From NCBI RefSeq assembly GCF_000750955.1, contig NZ_CCEJ010000003.1, positions 607,280 to 671,279 on the forward strand: a stretch of DNA of 64,000 bases, in the 5' to 3' direction. Both the position numbers and the translations under genes were made by a program. The DNA is from Criblamydia sequanensis CRIB-18. Its GTDB lineage: Bacteria > Chlamydiota > Chlamydiia > Chlamydiales > Criblamydiaceae. Positions 18,822 to 27,281 of this stretch are shown one piece after another (position 1 is the stretch's first letter; each line of letters starts with the position of its first letter). The notes beneath the pieces are model-generated. The model was not told the origin of the DNA. It made no database searches and worked only from the letters and a program-made list of their open reading frames with translations.

Positions 18822-20477
18822 TTAATTTTTAAAATCGAAAAGAGAATGGAAATTTTCCCCATATCTGTAAGGGTCGACTTCTCGCATGACGCTCTCCCAC
18901 GGAAATAAATCTTCTTTCCAAGGAGGCAACTCGTTGCCTGTTTTATGTAAATAAAGAGACTTAATGTAAATCTCGGCAATACTTGGATCGCCTGCCACAT
19001 AGGGCTTAGCTTGGCATATTAACCAAAAGCTTCTGCCTAGTAGCTCCATTAAAACTTTTGGGTCATCCTCAACTAAAATTTGGTCATAGAGTCTGTCGAC
19101 TTCTTTTAAAATTAGCGGCACATTTTCATCCGGGGTGTGGACCACATCCACTAAATTTGGTTGGAATACAAGTTTTGAAAGCTCAACTTCTTTACCCTCT
19201 AGAGAGATTTTAAAAACAGCTTCAATCTCGCCCGGTTTTATTGAGACGACTTTATAGAATTCTGTTTCATTTTTAGACCAATCCTCATGAAAGCTGCGAA
19301 GCTCTTCCCCTAAATTTTTATAAATTTTTACACATTCTGTGTGATAAACTGTCCCGCACTTTAAAAGCCCATAACCAAAGGATGTGTCTGTTTTGGCTTG
19401 TTTCAGTGTCTCAGCCATTATCTTTCTTTGGTAGGCGCAAAATTTTAAAAGCTGGTTCGAATCCCAACCGCTTTTAATGCCTGACGCTCCAATGCAAGTG
19501 CCTTCATGCATTTTATTGCCATAGGCAATTTGATCCATATTGTAGTATTTTTTTGTCTCGGAATCGCGAGCTGTCTGCTTATCTGAATTGCGTACGATAT
19601 AGTGCTCCCAAATATTCGAAGGGAATTCCTTATAAGCGTCTGTACTAAAACTCGGGGCACCCTCGGTCGCTGCAAGAAAATAAAAATGAGGTAAATTAAC
19701 TGCCTCTTTTATGCATTTTTCATAGTTTTCAATTTTTTCTTTATAGCCGTTTTTGAGAAAAAAATTGGTGGGCACTTTTTTGACAAGCTCGTTACTTTTT
19801 AAAACCGCTTCATCCGATAAATGATCCACCTCTTCGAGCGGGACGTTAAGACTCATCAAACTAAAAGCCTCATTAATCGTTAAATGGCTATTTCGATCTT
19901 TTAATTTCGAGTGATACTCAAGAAGAGTTTTTAAATTTTCCTCTGAAAAATTAGGGCTTGTGAGAAAATCATTTAGCCTTCTTTCAATAGTTTCTGTGGC
20001 TAAAACTTCTAAAAATAAATTTGCTTTTTCAACACTGACAGGAACTTTTCCTATGAAATTTAGCCTAAAGAAATTCAAAGGATATTGATTTTGCAAAGAA
20101 TTGATGACTTTTATTTTAGAAATTAACTCCTTGGGATCTCCTCCAAAATTAGCCAAAAATTTTTGAAAATTTAATGAGCTATTGAAATCAAGATTTTTGG
20201 CTTCTAACAAAGAGTTTAAATTGCCGGTAAGCTTTAAATCATTTGCTTCTTTTAAAATCTCGCTTACAAAAACCGGCACCACTTTTATATTTTTATTTTT
20301 AATAAAAAGGGCTAAATTTTCAGCTATTTCCGGCTTTTCCCCTAAAGATTTAAAGGCTTCCTCTAGAATATCGTACTGAATCTTATGTTTTTGAGCTATT
20401 TCCTGAAGCTCAAGAGAGCTCATAGGGTGGTGAGGCTGAGGGCTAGATTGAAGTCTCTTAGGTCCAAACATAAACAC
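18822..20477 (-). CDS. Large hypothetical protein, 551 residues
   Basis: Unrecognised soluble protein. The first ~270 residues are helical and rich in Leu, Lys, Glu and Asn, with hairpin-like spacing suggesting alpha-solenoid helices. The C-terminal 280 residues look like a compact domain with several Cys, Trp and Tyr (LLKFCAYQRKIMAETLKQ, GYGLLKCGTVYH, LLGRSFWLICQAKPYVAGDP) and end in VDPYRYGENFHSLFDFKN. There is no signal peptide or membrane segment. It is transcribed divergently from the ankyrin gene across a 178-base spacer. The context (F-box and ankyrin genes nearby) hints at a host-interaction protein, which is only a guess. Confidence 0.7.
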   Translation of the reverse strand: MFMFGPKRLQSSPQPHHPMSSLELQEIAQKHKIQYDILEEAFKSLGEKPEIAENLALFIKNKNIKVVPVFVSEILKEANDLKLTGNLNSLLEAKNLDFNSSLNFQKFLANFGGDPKELISKIKVINSLQNQYPLNFFRLNFIGKVPVSVEKANLFLEVLATETIERRLNDFLTSPNFSEENLKTLLEYHSKLKDRNSHLTINEAFSLMSLNVPLEEVDHLSDEAVLKSNELVKKVPTNFFLKNGYKEKIENYEKCIKEAVNLPHFYFLAATEGAPSFSTDAYKEFPSNIWEHYIVRNSDKQTARDSETKKYYNMDQIAYGNKMHEGTCIGASGIKSGWDSNQLLKFCAYQRKIMAETLKQAKTDTSFGYGLLKCGTVYHTECVKIYKNLGEELRSFHEDWSKNETEFYKVVSIKPGEIEAVFKISLEGKEVELSKLVFQPNLVDVVHTPDENVPLILKEVDRLYDQILVEDDPKVLMELLGRSFWLICQAKPYVAGDPSIAEIYIKSLYLHKTGNELPPWKEDLFPWESVMREVDPYRYGENFHSLFDFKN

Positions 20478-20655
20478 CTAAAGTTGCCAATATATAAAAT
20501 CATTATATACTTTTATTTTATTATTTATAATTAATAACCAAAAATTAACAACTTCTTAATACTACTTAACTGAAAGCCAACTTATTTTAATGAATTATTA
20601 TCTAATAATATGAGAAAATCGATCTCATTTATTAAATAACAGAATCATTTCAACT

Positions 20656-22806
20656 ATGAAATTTATTTTTAAAACCTTCCTTCTCCTAATTTTCTTCGTA
20701 TCAACCACCCCTTTATTACCTAAGGACGGCCCCGATCCTTTTGATCCGGGCTTTCTCCTAAATAAGCTTGAAAAGTTCTTTCCTCATGAACTCGAGGTCC
20801 AAGAAAAATTGGCTCAGTATAGATCGACGGCGCACTTTGATCAGGACAAGGAGAGTTTTAGAAAAAACCCCGAGTTGTTTTTTGAAAATCGAATTAAAGC
20901 CCTTCATGAACTTGAGAGGACATTTTCCAATAAAAATAATCTCTTAAATAAAGAGGAAATTTTAGAAGTTATAAAGCAAAAGAAAAACTATCTTGAAGCC
21001 GTTAAAAAAACCGTTTGGGATCTACGGGCTACCAAAAGAGATTGGGTTTCGCAAAAAAAACTTCTTATGTCTGATAGCTATTGGCATGAGCTTTTAGACC
21101 CTTATCATAGAGTCGGTTTTTTTACAGAAATGCTTCTGGCAAGGTGGCATGTTTCTACCTGTCCTAATTATTTTATTTTTCTTGAAACCCTAGAAAATGA
21201 TCCTTCCCTTACCCGAATACTGCCCTTTGAACAAAAAGTCGTCTATCTAAATAGGGAAGAAAGAAAGGACTTCCTGTTGGAGATTAAGGAAGGGGCTTTT
21301 TATCATCTAGGGAAGCCTTTTGACAGCCATGATTTCTATTCGATCCATTCAGGAAAAGGCAAAGCTATTTTTGTTATGGATGCCGATGGCAATTTGTATG
21401 TGGCAAAGCATAAGGCAGGGCGAATCCATCACTCGACTTTATACGCCGGCAAAGAAGTTTTAGGCGCCGGAGAGGTCATTGTTAAAAATGGTAAATTGAT
21501 ACAAATTACTAATAAAAGCGGCCACTACAGACCCGGCATAGAATCGATGTTGGAGGTGCTTGAAAAGCTTTCTGCCAAGATTGATCTTAAGGGGGTCAAA
21601 GTAGAAATTAGAACTCATTATTACGAAGATAATTTATCCGCCACCCTTTTTGCTATCTATGACGCAGAGGATTTCTTGCAATCTAAAGGGGCAGCCTTTC
21701 CTTTGGACATAAGGGGCGGAAGCCCGGTCCATGATTCTATTCTAAAAAGAAATAGCGACCAATTAATAAAGGCGCTTGAAACAGATACTTTTGTTGACAA
21801 TGAAGACGGTTTTCTTTTTACCCCCCTGCAGCTTGCTGCGCTTATAAATAATAGAGAAGCGGTTCAACTTCTTCTTAAAAATAAAGCCGATGCCAATTTA
21901 GAGAACTTCGGAAAAAAGCCCCTTCATCTTGCATTGGAGAATAATCATTTAGAGTCCGTCGAACTTTTACTACCCCATACAAATAAGGAAGAAAATCCCT
22001 TTTCCTATCTTCTAGCAGCAGCAAGTGGCGGAAAAGAAAGCTTGATGCTCGTTTTAAATCATCTTAAACTTGATCTCAATGAAGATTACACTGATCCCCT
22101 AAGCGGAAAAACTTTATCTCATATTTTTGCGAGAGTTAAAGAGCCTGTCCTTATTCCGGATCCCTCGAAATCTCTTGTAAAAGATAATCTCGGGGTCACC
22201 CCTATTCATGAAGCAAGCGCTCATGGAAGCGTTGAAACTTTATCCTTCTTGCTTCAGAACCAAAATCCCTCTGAAATTGTAGACAATAATGGCAATACTC
22301 CTTTACACCATGCGGTTTTTGGCAAAAACATTGAAACGATCAAGTTTCTTTTGGAAAAAGGAGGACGCACCCTTTTAACAAAAGCTAATAATGAAGGCTT
22401 CTATCCCTTTACCTATGCGGTCACAAAACTCCGCTACCCTGCGCTAAAACTTTTTTTGAATGCCGGTTTTCCAATTGACTTAGAAGACCATCAGGGCAAC
22501 ACAGCTCTTGGACACCTACTTAAAATGGCTCACCCTTACCCCATGATTTATGAAAATCTTGTCTTTTTAAAAGAAAATGGGGCGAGCGACACTCACTATA
22601 ACAAACAAGGGCTTCTCCCTGTTCATTTGGCGATCCTCCGAGAAAATCTCGACCTTTTCATTCTTTATATGAGTTTGACTCAAGACATAAATCTTTTAAC
22701 CTCAGAGGGTCTTGATCTTTGCTCATTTGCCAGAGAGAATGACCGTGTTGAGATGATGAATCTGATAGAGTTAATGAATCAAAAAATTGATTATAACCCT
22801 TACTAG
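20656..22806 (+). CDS. Secreted ankyrin-repeat protein
   Basis: 716-residue protein with an N-terminal signal peptide (KTFLLLIFFVSTTPLLP). Residues ~25-370 form a domain of unknown function whose end carries KAIFVMDADGNLYVAKHKAG, GAGEVIVKNGKLIQI and SGHYRPG, a pattern I associate with a domain found in some bacterial toxins and effectors. Residues ~380-700 contain about seven ankyrin repeats, e.g. TPLQLAALINNREAVQLLLK, TPIHEASAHGSVETLSFLLQ and TPLHHAVFGKNIETIKFLLE. Ankyrin proteins of intracellular bacteria often meet host proteins; that role is inferred. The gene ends 79 bases before tRNA-Asn, so it is the last chromosomal gene before the island. Confidence 0.85.
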   Translation: MKFIFKTFLLLIFFVSTTPLLPKDGPDPFDPGFLLNKLEKFFPHELEVQEKLAQYRSTAHFDQDKESFRKNPELFFENRIKALHELERTFSNKNNLLNKEEILEVIKQKKNYLEAVKKTVWDLRATKRDWVSQKKLLMSDSYWHELLDPYHRVGFFTEMLLARWHVSTCPNYFIFLETLENDPSLTRILPFEQKVVYLNREERKDFLLEIKEGAFYHLGKPFDSHDFYSIHSGKGKAIFVMDADGNLYVAKHKAGRIHHSTLYAGKEVLGAGEVIVKNGKLIQITNKSGHYRPGIESMLEVLEKLSAKIDLKGVKVEIRTHYYEDNLSATLFAIYDAEDFLQSKGAAFPLDIRGGSPVHDSILKRNSDQLIKALETDTFVDNEDGFLFTPLQLAALINNREAVQLLLKNKADANLENFGKKPLHLALENNHLESVELLLPHTNKEENPFSYLLAAASGGKESLMLVLNHLKLDLNEDYTDPLSGKTLSHIFARVKEPVLIPDPSKSLVKDNLGVTPIHEASAHGSVETLSFLLQNQNPSEIVDNNGNTPLHHAVFGKNIETIKFLLEKGGRTLLTKANNEGFYPFTYAVTKLRYPALKLFLNAGFPIDLEDHQGNTALGHLLKMAHPYPMIYENLVFLKENGASDTHYNKQGLLPVHLAILRENLDLFILYMSLTQDINLLTSEGLDLCSFARENDRVEMMNLIELMNQKIDYNPY

Positions 22807-22885
22807 AGGGCGATTTTATTTTTCAGAAAAAATGATCTTAGCCCTTGCGAAAAAATCGACGAGAGTCTAAGATTTATTTTTCTTT

Positions 22886-22957
22886 TCCGGAATAGCTCAG
22901 CGGTAGAGCAGTAGACTGTTAATCTATTGGTCGCAGGTTCGAATCCTGCTTCCGGAG
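22886..22957 (+). tRNA. tRNA-Asn (GTT anticodon)
   Basis: A 72-base cloverleaf can be drawn: acceptor arms TCCGGAA and TTCCGGA, D-arm GCTC...GAGC, anticodon loop CTGTTAA (anticodon GTT), T-arm GCAGG-TTCGAAT-CCTGC, discriminator G. The CCA end is not encoded. The 3' half is overlapped on the other strand by the end of the recombinase gene, marking it as an integration target that remains intact. Confidence 0.95.
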
Positions 22958-24418
22958 TTTCGCTGGTTGATGTGACATTGCACTAAGAGTCAGAAATGGT
23001 TCTCGCAATGTCACCAACAGATTTCTCCCATCCAATTTCAAGTTCGAAAAGACAAAATTCAACAATTGCTGTTTTTCAGGCATCTTCGAACTTAGGAAAA
23101 TTTCCTTCGCCCTCTTGGCCAAATCCAATACTGTCTTCGCCGTGATCAAACACGTCTCATCTGCATTGACATGCGCCTTCATTTCCGATGTAATCTCGCG
23201 CTGTCGCTTTTTGTATTCTTCAAGCTTAAGATGATAGGTCTCAGAGTCAATCGCCCCATCGAGATGCATATCGATCAGTTTAGACAGGCGATTTTGGATA
23301 GAATCCAGCTCTTTTCGCAACACCTCTTGTGAATGCTTAAAAAATTCTTGTTCATTGGCATACGACTTCTTCAAATAAGCCACTATTTCTTCAATGACAG
23401 CATCGGGAAGTTGAATCTTATCAAAATACTCCAGTAACGGCTCCAATAGCTTCTCTTCTCTAACCCAGGCCTTTTGGCAGACCCGCTTGGAGTTATTGCA
23501 GCTATAATAGATATATTTTTGTTTCTTGATGTCTCCAGTTACGGTACAGCCGCAGTTTTCACAAGTGATCAATCCGCGAAAGAGGATCGGGTGTCCCGCA
23601 TAATGAACCGGGGCTTTATTGTGACCTTCCATGATCTCCTGCACCCTATCGAACAAATTTTCTGAAATCAAAGGCGGGTATTTATGAGGATAGAATTCCC
23701 CTTTAACCCTCATCACTCCAAAATAAAAGGGATTTTTTAATGTAATCTCAACCCGACTTGCTCCGATGAGATTGCCATTGGCATTCCGCAACCCAAGCTT
23801 GTTCATCTCTTCCGCGATGGTTTGAAATGAGTGATTACCGGCGGCATAAAGTTCAAACATGCGAACGACAAATGGAGCATTATCTAAGTCAACTTCTATT
23901 GTCTTTTTCCCATTAGGTAATGTGATATTCTTATAGCCAAATGGCGCCTTGGTGATCCACTCGCCATTTCTCACGCTCTGCTCTTTACTGCGCTTGACGT
24001 TATCGCTAAGCTGGCGGACGTAGCTTGAGGCAAATAAGACCCCAATATCCCATTGCAATAATTGCGCACTGTTGGAGTCCTTGTTGACAATCAGACCCTC
24101 TCTTAGAAAGTGAAGTTCTAATTTGCCCTGCTTGCGCATTTCATCGAGAAGAGGTGTTTCTCTAAAACTTCTTTGCAAGCGATCTACTGTATCAGTAATT
24201 AGAGCTATGGGAGCTTTTGCTCTCTTTACGTAGGCGATAATTTGATCAAACTGCTTGCGGGTCTCTTTGGTCGAAGATTCTGTGATTTGAAAGGTTTGGG
24301 TTACCTTGAGGTTTTTTCTGATCGCATAGTCCGTCAACCGCCGAACCTGCGAGGGGATTGACTGTCCCTCCTCTTGCTCCTTGCTTGAAACACGTGCTAA
24401 AAGAATTGCTTGCATCAT
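22919..24418 (-). CDS. Large serine recombinase (site-specific integrase)
   Basis: 499-residue resolvase/invertase-type recombinase likely to integrate and excise the island. The N-terminal catalytic domain has LLARVSSKEQ, with the nucleophilic Ser11, and the conserved TDTVDRLQRS arginine region. The central recombinase domain has APFGYKN and NPFYFGVMRVKGEF. A zinc beta-ribbon (CENCGC...C...C) and a coiled coil (~380-440) follow, as in large serine integrases. The last residues, RKQDSNLRPID, are encoded by the antisense of tRNA-Asn, so the natural C-terminus was probably replaced on integration. The ATG overlaps the stop of the HTH gene (ATGA), implying coupled translation. Confidence 0.92.
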   Translation of the reverse strand: MMQAILLARVSSKEQEEGQSIPSQVRRLTDYAIRKNLKVTQTFQITESSTKETRKQFDQIIAYVKRAKAPIALITDTVDRLQRSFRETPLLDEMRKQGKLELHFLREGLIVNKDSNSAQLLQWDIGVLFASSYVRQLSDNVKRSKEQSVRNGEWITKAPFGYKNITLPNGKKTIEVDLDNAPFVVRMFELYAAGNHSFQTIAEEMNKLGLRNANGNLIGASRVEITLKNPFYFGVMRVKGEFYPHKYPPLISENLFDRVQEIMEGHNKAPVHYAGHPILFRGLITCENCGCTVTGDIKKQKYIYYSCNNSKRVCQKAWVREEKLLEPLLEYFDKIQLPDAVIEEIVAYLKKSYANEQEFFKHSQEVLRKELDSIQNRLSKLIDMHLDGAIDSETYHLKLEEYKKRQREITSEMKAHVNADETCLITAKTVLDLAKRAKEIFLSSKMPEKQQLLNFVFSNLKLDGRNLLVTLREPFLTLSAMSHQPAKLRKQDSNLRPID

Positions 24419-24600
24419 GACTTTTGTATTTGATTTAACAGGGTTTCAAGGTCTTCTCGTTTATAGAGCCGGTAGCGGTTCTGGGGGTTTCGATACACCG
24501 TGATCTTTTTTTCTTTTTCCCAATTCCTTAAAGTATTGGGAGATACACCGAGGAATGTAGCCGCTTCCTTTATGCACATGTACTCATCTATCTTTTTCAT
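24415..24600 (-). CDS. MerR/excisionase-type helix-turn-helix protein
   Basis: 61-residue DNA-binding protein with IKEAATFLGVSPNTLRNWEK at residues 10-29, the MerR-like winged helix, and NRYRLYKREDLETLL closing the wing. GAGGA lies 3 bases before the start. It overlaps the recombinase by 4 bases. In IS607-type elements such a domain is fused to a small serine recombinase; here it is a separate gene coupled to a large one. Likely roles are directionality factor or DNA-targeting partner, both inferred. Confidence 0.85.
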   Translation of the reverse strand: MKKIDEYMCIKEAATFLGVSPNTLRNWEKEKKITVYRNPQNRYRLYKREDLETLLNQIQKS

Positions 24601-24689
24601 AAATCCTCACAAAAACGTCACAACGTTACCAAAGCTAACCAAACTATACAACATAAATCTTCCTTTTTTTACGAAACAAAGCCAATTTA

Positions 24690-25139
24690 TTATTCAGCGG
24701 ATTGAGCCTCTTTCAACTCCTTCAAAGCTCGATAGAGTCCGTTTTCTAATGTGCGCTCATATCTGGACATAATTGCTATTGCTTGCCCGGAAGAACCGGA
24801 AAAAATATCTTGATAAGTGCCGTTGCTCCAGGAGATTTTGATCTGGCTGGCAAGAAGCATCGATTCGACATGAATCACTCTTCGCAGCCTCCACGCGCAA
24901 GAAATAATACGATCGACCAAAAGCGACTCAAAGGCGTTGACCGGTTGTAACGCGTGTTCAATCGTAGAGGCGAAATGTTCAAATTCTTTTCTCTCTGCGC
25001 CATCTATAGGAACCTTAACCGATAACACCCCATGTTTTATCGCATTTCTCGCAACGACTTCTTTCCCTTGAACAGTGATTGGCCCTGTTGATAGTTGGCT
25101 GTTTTTGCGGTTAGCCTCTATCTGTTTTTCACTTACCAT
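24690..25139 (-). CDS. Hypothetical protein of the QIEANRKNS-type family
   Basis: 149-residue protein beginning MVSEKQIEANRKNSQLSTGP, then GKEVVARNAIKHG. This N-terminal signature is widespread in small bacterial proteins, often near mobile elements; its function is unknown. The rest is helical, with SLLVDRIISCAWRLRRVIHVE. The ATG at 25139 is preferred because GGAGG lies 5 bases upstream; an ATG at 25151 has none. An inverted repeat and the shared island motif lie directly upstream, so expression is probably controlled there. Confidence 0.8.
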   Translation of the reverse strand: MVSEKQIEANRKNSQLSTGPITVQGKEVVARNAIKHGVLSVKVPIDGAERKEFEHFASTIEHALQPVNAFESLLVDRIISCAWRLRRVIHVESMLLASQIKISWSNGTYQDIFSGSSGQAIAIMSRYERTLENGLYRALKELKEAQSAE

Positions 25140-25162
25140 ATTGACCTCCATAATTTTCCGAT

Positions 25163-25196
25163 TTCCGATTTAACTATAGTGATGGGAAAATCGGAA
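25163..25196 (-). promoter_or_regulatory. Inverted repeat with embedded island motif
   Basis: TTCCGATTT (25163-25171) and AAATCGGAA (25188-25196) are perfect 9-bp inverted arms, 16 bases apart. Between them and into the right arm runs CTATAGTGATGGGAAA (25174-25189), which recurs with one change at 27172-27187. It stands 24 bases before the minus-strand gene at 25139, so an operator or promoter is likely. Confidence 0.55.
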
Positions 25197-25203
25197 CGAT
25201 TGT

Positions 25204-26925
25204 TTATCCTATTAATCCCTTCTCTTTAGCCCACTTCTTTCGTGTCTCCACTTGAGACTTGCTCAATCCTGTAGCGACGATAATTTCTGCGATGGTTTTC
25301 CCTTCATTCGCAAGTTTTGCGACGTTGACGGTCTCTTCATCCGCGGTTGCATCTTCAATAATCCACTCAGACCCACCACCATCAACTTCTGCAAATCTAA
25401 CGGAAAAGGGCTCTGCGTCTGCGCCACAAAAATCTCGAGCTTTCTCATAATGTACCTCAAAAAAGGCGCCTTGATCCTGTCTGTAGCCTTTTGGTTGATG
25501 AAGTGTAATTACGGTATCCAGGATATCCTCTCTCTTACTAGTACCCCTTTGCATGCCGCCCTTACCCGCATGGTGAACAAACAGGATTGACTTCCCGGCC
25601 CGTCTTAAGCTTAGTGCCCAATCCTGAATCGGCTGCCAATCATCCGCCTTATTCTCATCGAGATTGCGCACAAGGGACGAGAGATTGTCTAAAATCAAAA
25701 GATCGAAATCCTCAAGATGCTCCTCTAAAGCCTGCTGCCCCTCGCGTGCAATTAGGTTAGGAATCGGCCCTTCTTGGAGGTCAGGTGTAATCAATCGGAA
25801 ATGTTCTTGATCCGGCAGGGGCATAGAACTGGTTCTTGAAAGCTTCAGCAATCTTTCTTGCATAGAGACAGCCGGCATCTCTCCATCAAGATACAACACG
25901 CGCTTAGGACATGGCGCCGACCACTTCAAAAACGTGCCTCCGGTCGCTACTGCATACCCAATCCCTAGCGCAACATGAGTCTTCCCCACCCCTCGCTTGG
26001 CGTACAGTAAGCAGAGGCCCTGACTTGGTAGAAAAGGAGTTAACAGCAATTCGCGCTTGGGTAGCTTCATCGAAAAGAATTCGCTTAATGAAACAGCTCT
26101 CAAACATTTTTTAGGCTCCGGTAACTTGTAATCGGGCACTTTTTCAACGATCTCCTCAAGTTCTCGAATAGTATGACCATCCGCAAGCCAGTCGCTAACA
26201 TCTTGACCATAGCTCTCTTGATGCTCAAACCCCGGCAATTCAACAACCCGAAGGCGAGCAACGCGGGTGTGAAGCTCACGGCACAGCAAATCGCGCCGCT
26301 CAAAGCCCGCTTTGTCGTAATCAAAGAGAATGACGACATCGGCTTTTTCCAAAATCACCGTATATTCAGTGCACCACTTCAACGTGTCTGTAGTTGTTGT
26401 TGCAATGAGGCCATTTTGGATTAACTGATCCGCATCTTTTTCGCCTTCAACCAAATATATAGTCTTGCCTTCGTTGATGCCGGCTAACAGCTCCAGTAGC
26501 CTATAGAAAACTCTCTCGCATCCGTAAAGATTTTTATGGATTCTGCCCGCTTCATCAATACGCTCCCAATAAAAGCTCTTCTTTTTGCCATCGAATCCCG
26601 GTTCTATCCGCACTTTGGTGTAAAGTTTTTTGCCCTGCTCATCCATGTAATCGTAGTATGTTTTTTGCGGCGGGGGCATTGAATGATGCTCAGCTCCGTC
26701 CGGAAACAAGTCTTTAGTTTGAAGATCAAGGGAAGTGCAAATTGCTTCAAACGTACAGCCCGCAAAACAAGTAAAAAGTATTTTACCGTCCGATCCCTCT
26801 CCTATTGAAAGACTGGGATTTTGATCATCATGTGCTGGGCATCGCGCTGTATATCCATGCCCGCTCCGCTTGGGTTTATGCCCCGTCTTTAAGTCGATCC
26901 GATTCACTACCTCATGAACGTCCAT
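25204..26925 (-). CDS. Phage/plasmid-type primase-helicase (Toprim + RecA-like ATPase)
   Basis: 573-residue replication protein of the integrated-element type. In order: a zinc-binding domain (RCPAHDDQNPSLSI and LFTCFAGC, ~28-60); a Toprim domain with YLVEGEKDADQLIQNG and VVILFDYDKAG (~155-205); a RecA/DnaB-like ATPase with Walker A YAKRGVGKTHVALG (~310) and Walker B DLLILDNLSS; and a C-terminal winged helix (IAEIIVATGLSKSQVETRK). It would prime and unwind the element's DNA, so the island may be able to replicate when excised. AAAGGGG precedes the ATG. It overlaps the small upstream frame by 14 bases. Confidence 0.9.
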   Translation of the reverse strand: MDVHEVVNRIDLKTGHKPKRSGHGYTARCPAHDDQNPSLSIGEGSDGKILFTCFAGCTFEAICTSLDLQTKDLFPDGAEHHSMPPPQKTYYDYMDEQGKKLYTKVRIEPGFDGKKKSFYWERIDEAGRIHKNLYGCERVFYRLLELLAGINEGKTIYLVEGEKDADQLIQNGLIATTTTDTLKWCTEYTVILEKADVVILFDYDKAGFERRDLLCRELHTRVARLRVVELPGFEHQESYGQDVSDWLADGHTIRELEEIVEKVPDYKLPEPKKCLRAVSLSEFFSMKLPKRELLLTPFLPSQGLCLLYAKRGVGKTHVALGIGYAVATGGTFLKWSAPCPKRVLYLDGEMPAVSMQERLLKLSRTSSMPLPDQEHFRLITPDLQEGPIPNLIAREGQQALEEHLEDFDLLILDNLSSLVRNLDENKADDWQPIQDWALSLRRAGKSILFVHHAGKGGMQRGTSKREDILDTVITLHQPKGYRQDQGAFFEVHYEKARDFCGADAEPFSVRFAEVDGGGSEWIIEDATADEETVNVAKLANEGKTIAEIIVATGLSKSQVETRKKWAKEKGLIG

Positions 26926-27097
26926 TTACATCGCCCCTTTCCTTGTTGGATGTTTTGGAAGGAGCTGCATCAGCCACCTCTCCTTTAAAATTTCTTTTGT
27001 CAATTTGATAAAGGAGCGCGAAAAACTGCTTAAGTGGAGTTAAACTATCCTCTGTCTCTTCCGTCAAAAAATGTTTCGACACTCTTTCTTTCTTCAT
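26912..27097 (-). CDS. Small hypothetical protein ahead of the primase
   Basis: 61-residue hydrophilic frame (MKKERVSKHFLTEETEDS...) overlapping the primase start by 14 bases, as often seen in tight phage-like operons. I find no motif and no good ribosome site before its ATG. The ribosome site of the primase lies within its last codons. It may be real, but support is positional only. Confidence 0.4.
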   Translation of the reverse strand: MKKERVSKHFLTEETEDSLTPLKQFFALLYQIDKRNFKGEVADAAPSKTSNKERGDVNGRS

Positions 27098-27171
27098 GAC
27101 TTAATTGTAAAACTTTTCTTGCGAATAAGCCCTTAAGCGGGAACAGAGGGGAAAATTCCCATAGAACGCTG

Positions 27172-27187
27172 CTATAGTTATGGGAAA
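27172..27187. promoter_or_regulatory. Second copy of the island motif CTATAGTTATGGGAAA
   Basis: 15 of 16 bases match 25174-25189. It stands 75 bases before the small frame/primase operon on the minus strand and 95 bases before the 448-residue gene on the plus strand, within a spacer rich in GGGAA/TTCCC pieces (27139-27195). Its placement suggests a common regulator acting on the two rightmost minus-strand transcription units of the island and possibly the R-M operon. Confidence 0.45.
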
Positions 27188-27281
27188 TTAGTGGGAACAA
27201 ACTGAAAAAAAGGCGTTTAAAGCTGGTAATTTGAGTAGGGATCGATTATGATTGGTAAGGTTTTGTAAGGTAATACTTTAG

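Noticed and set aside
19451..19470. TTCGAATCC tRNA-like T-loop inside the 551-residue gene
   Set aside because: No acceptor or anticodon arms around it; chance match in coding DNA.
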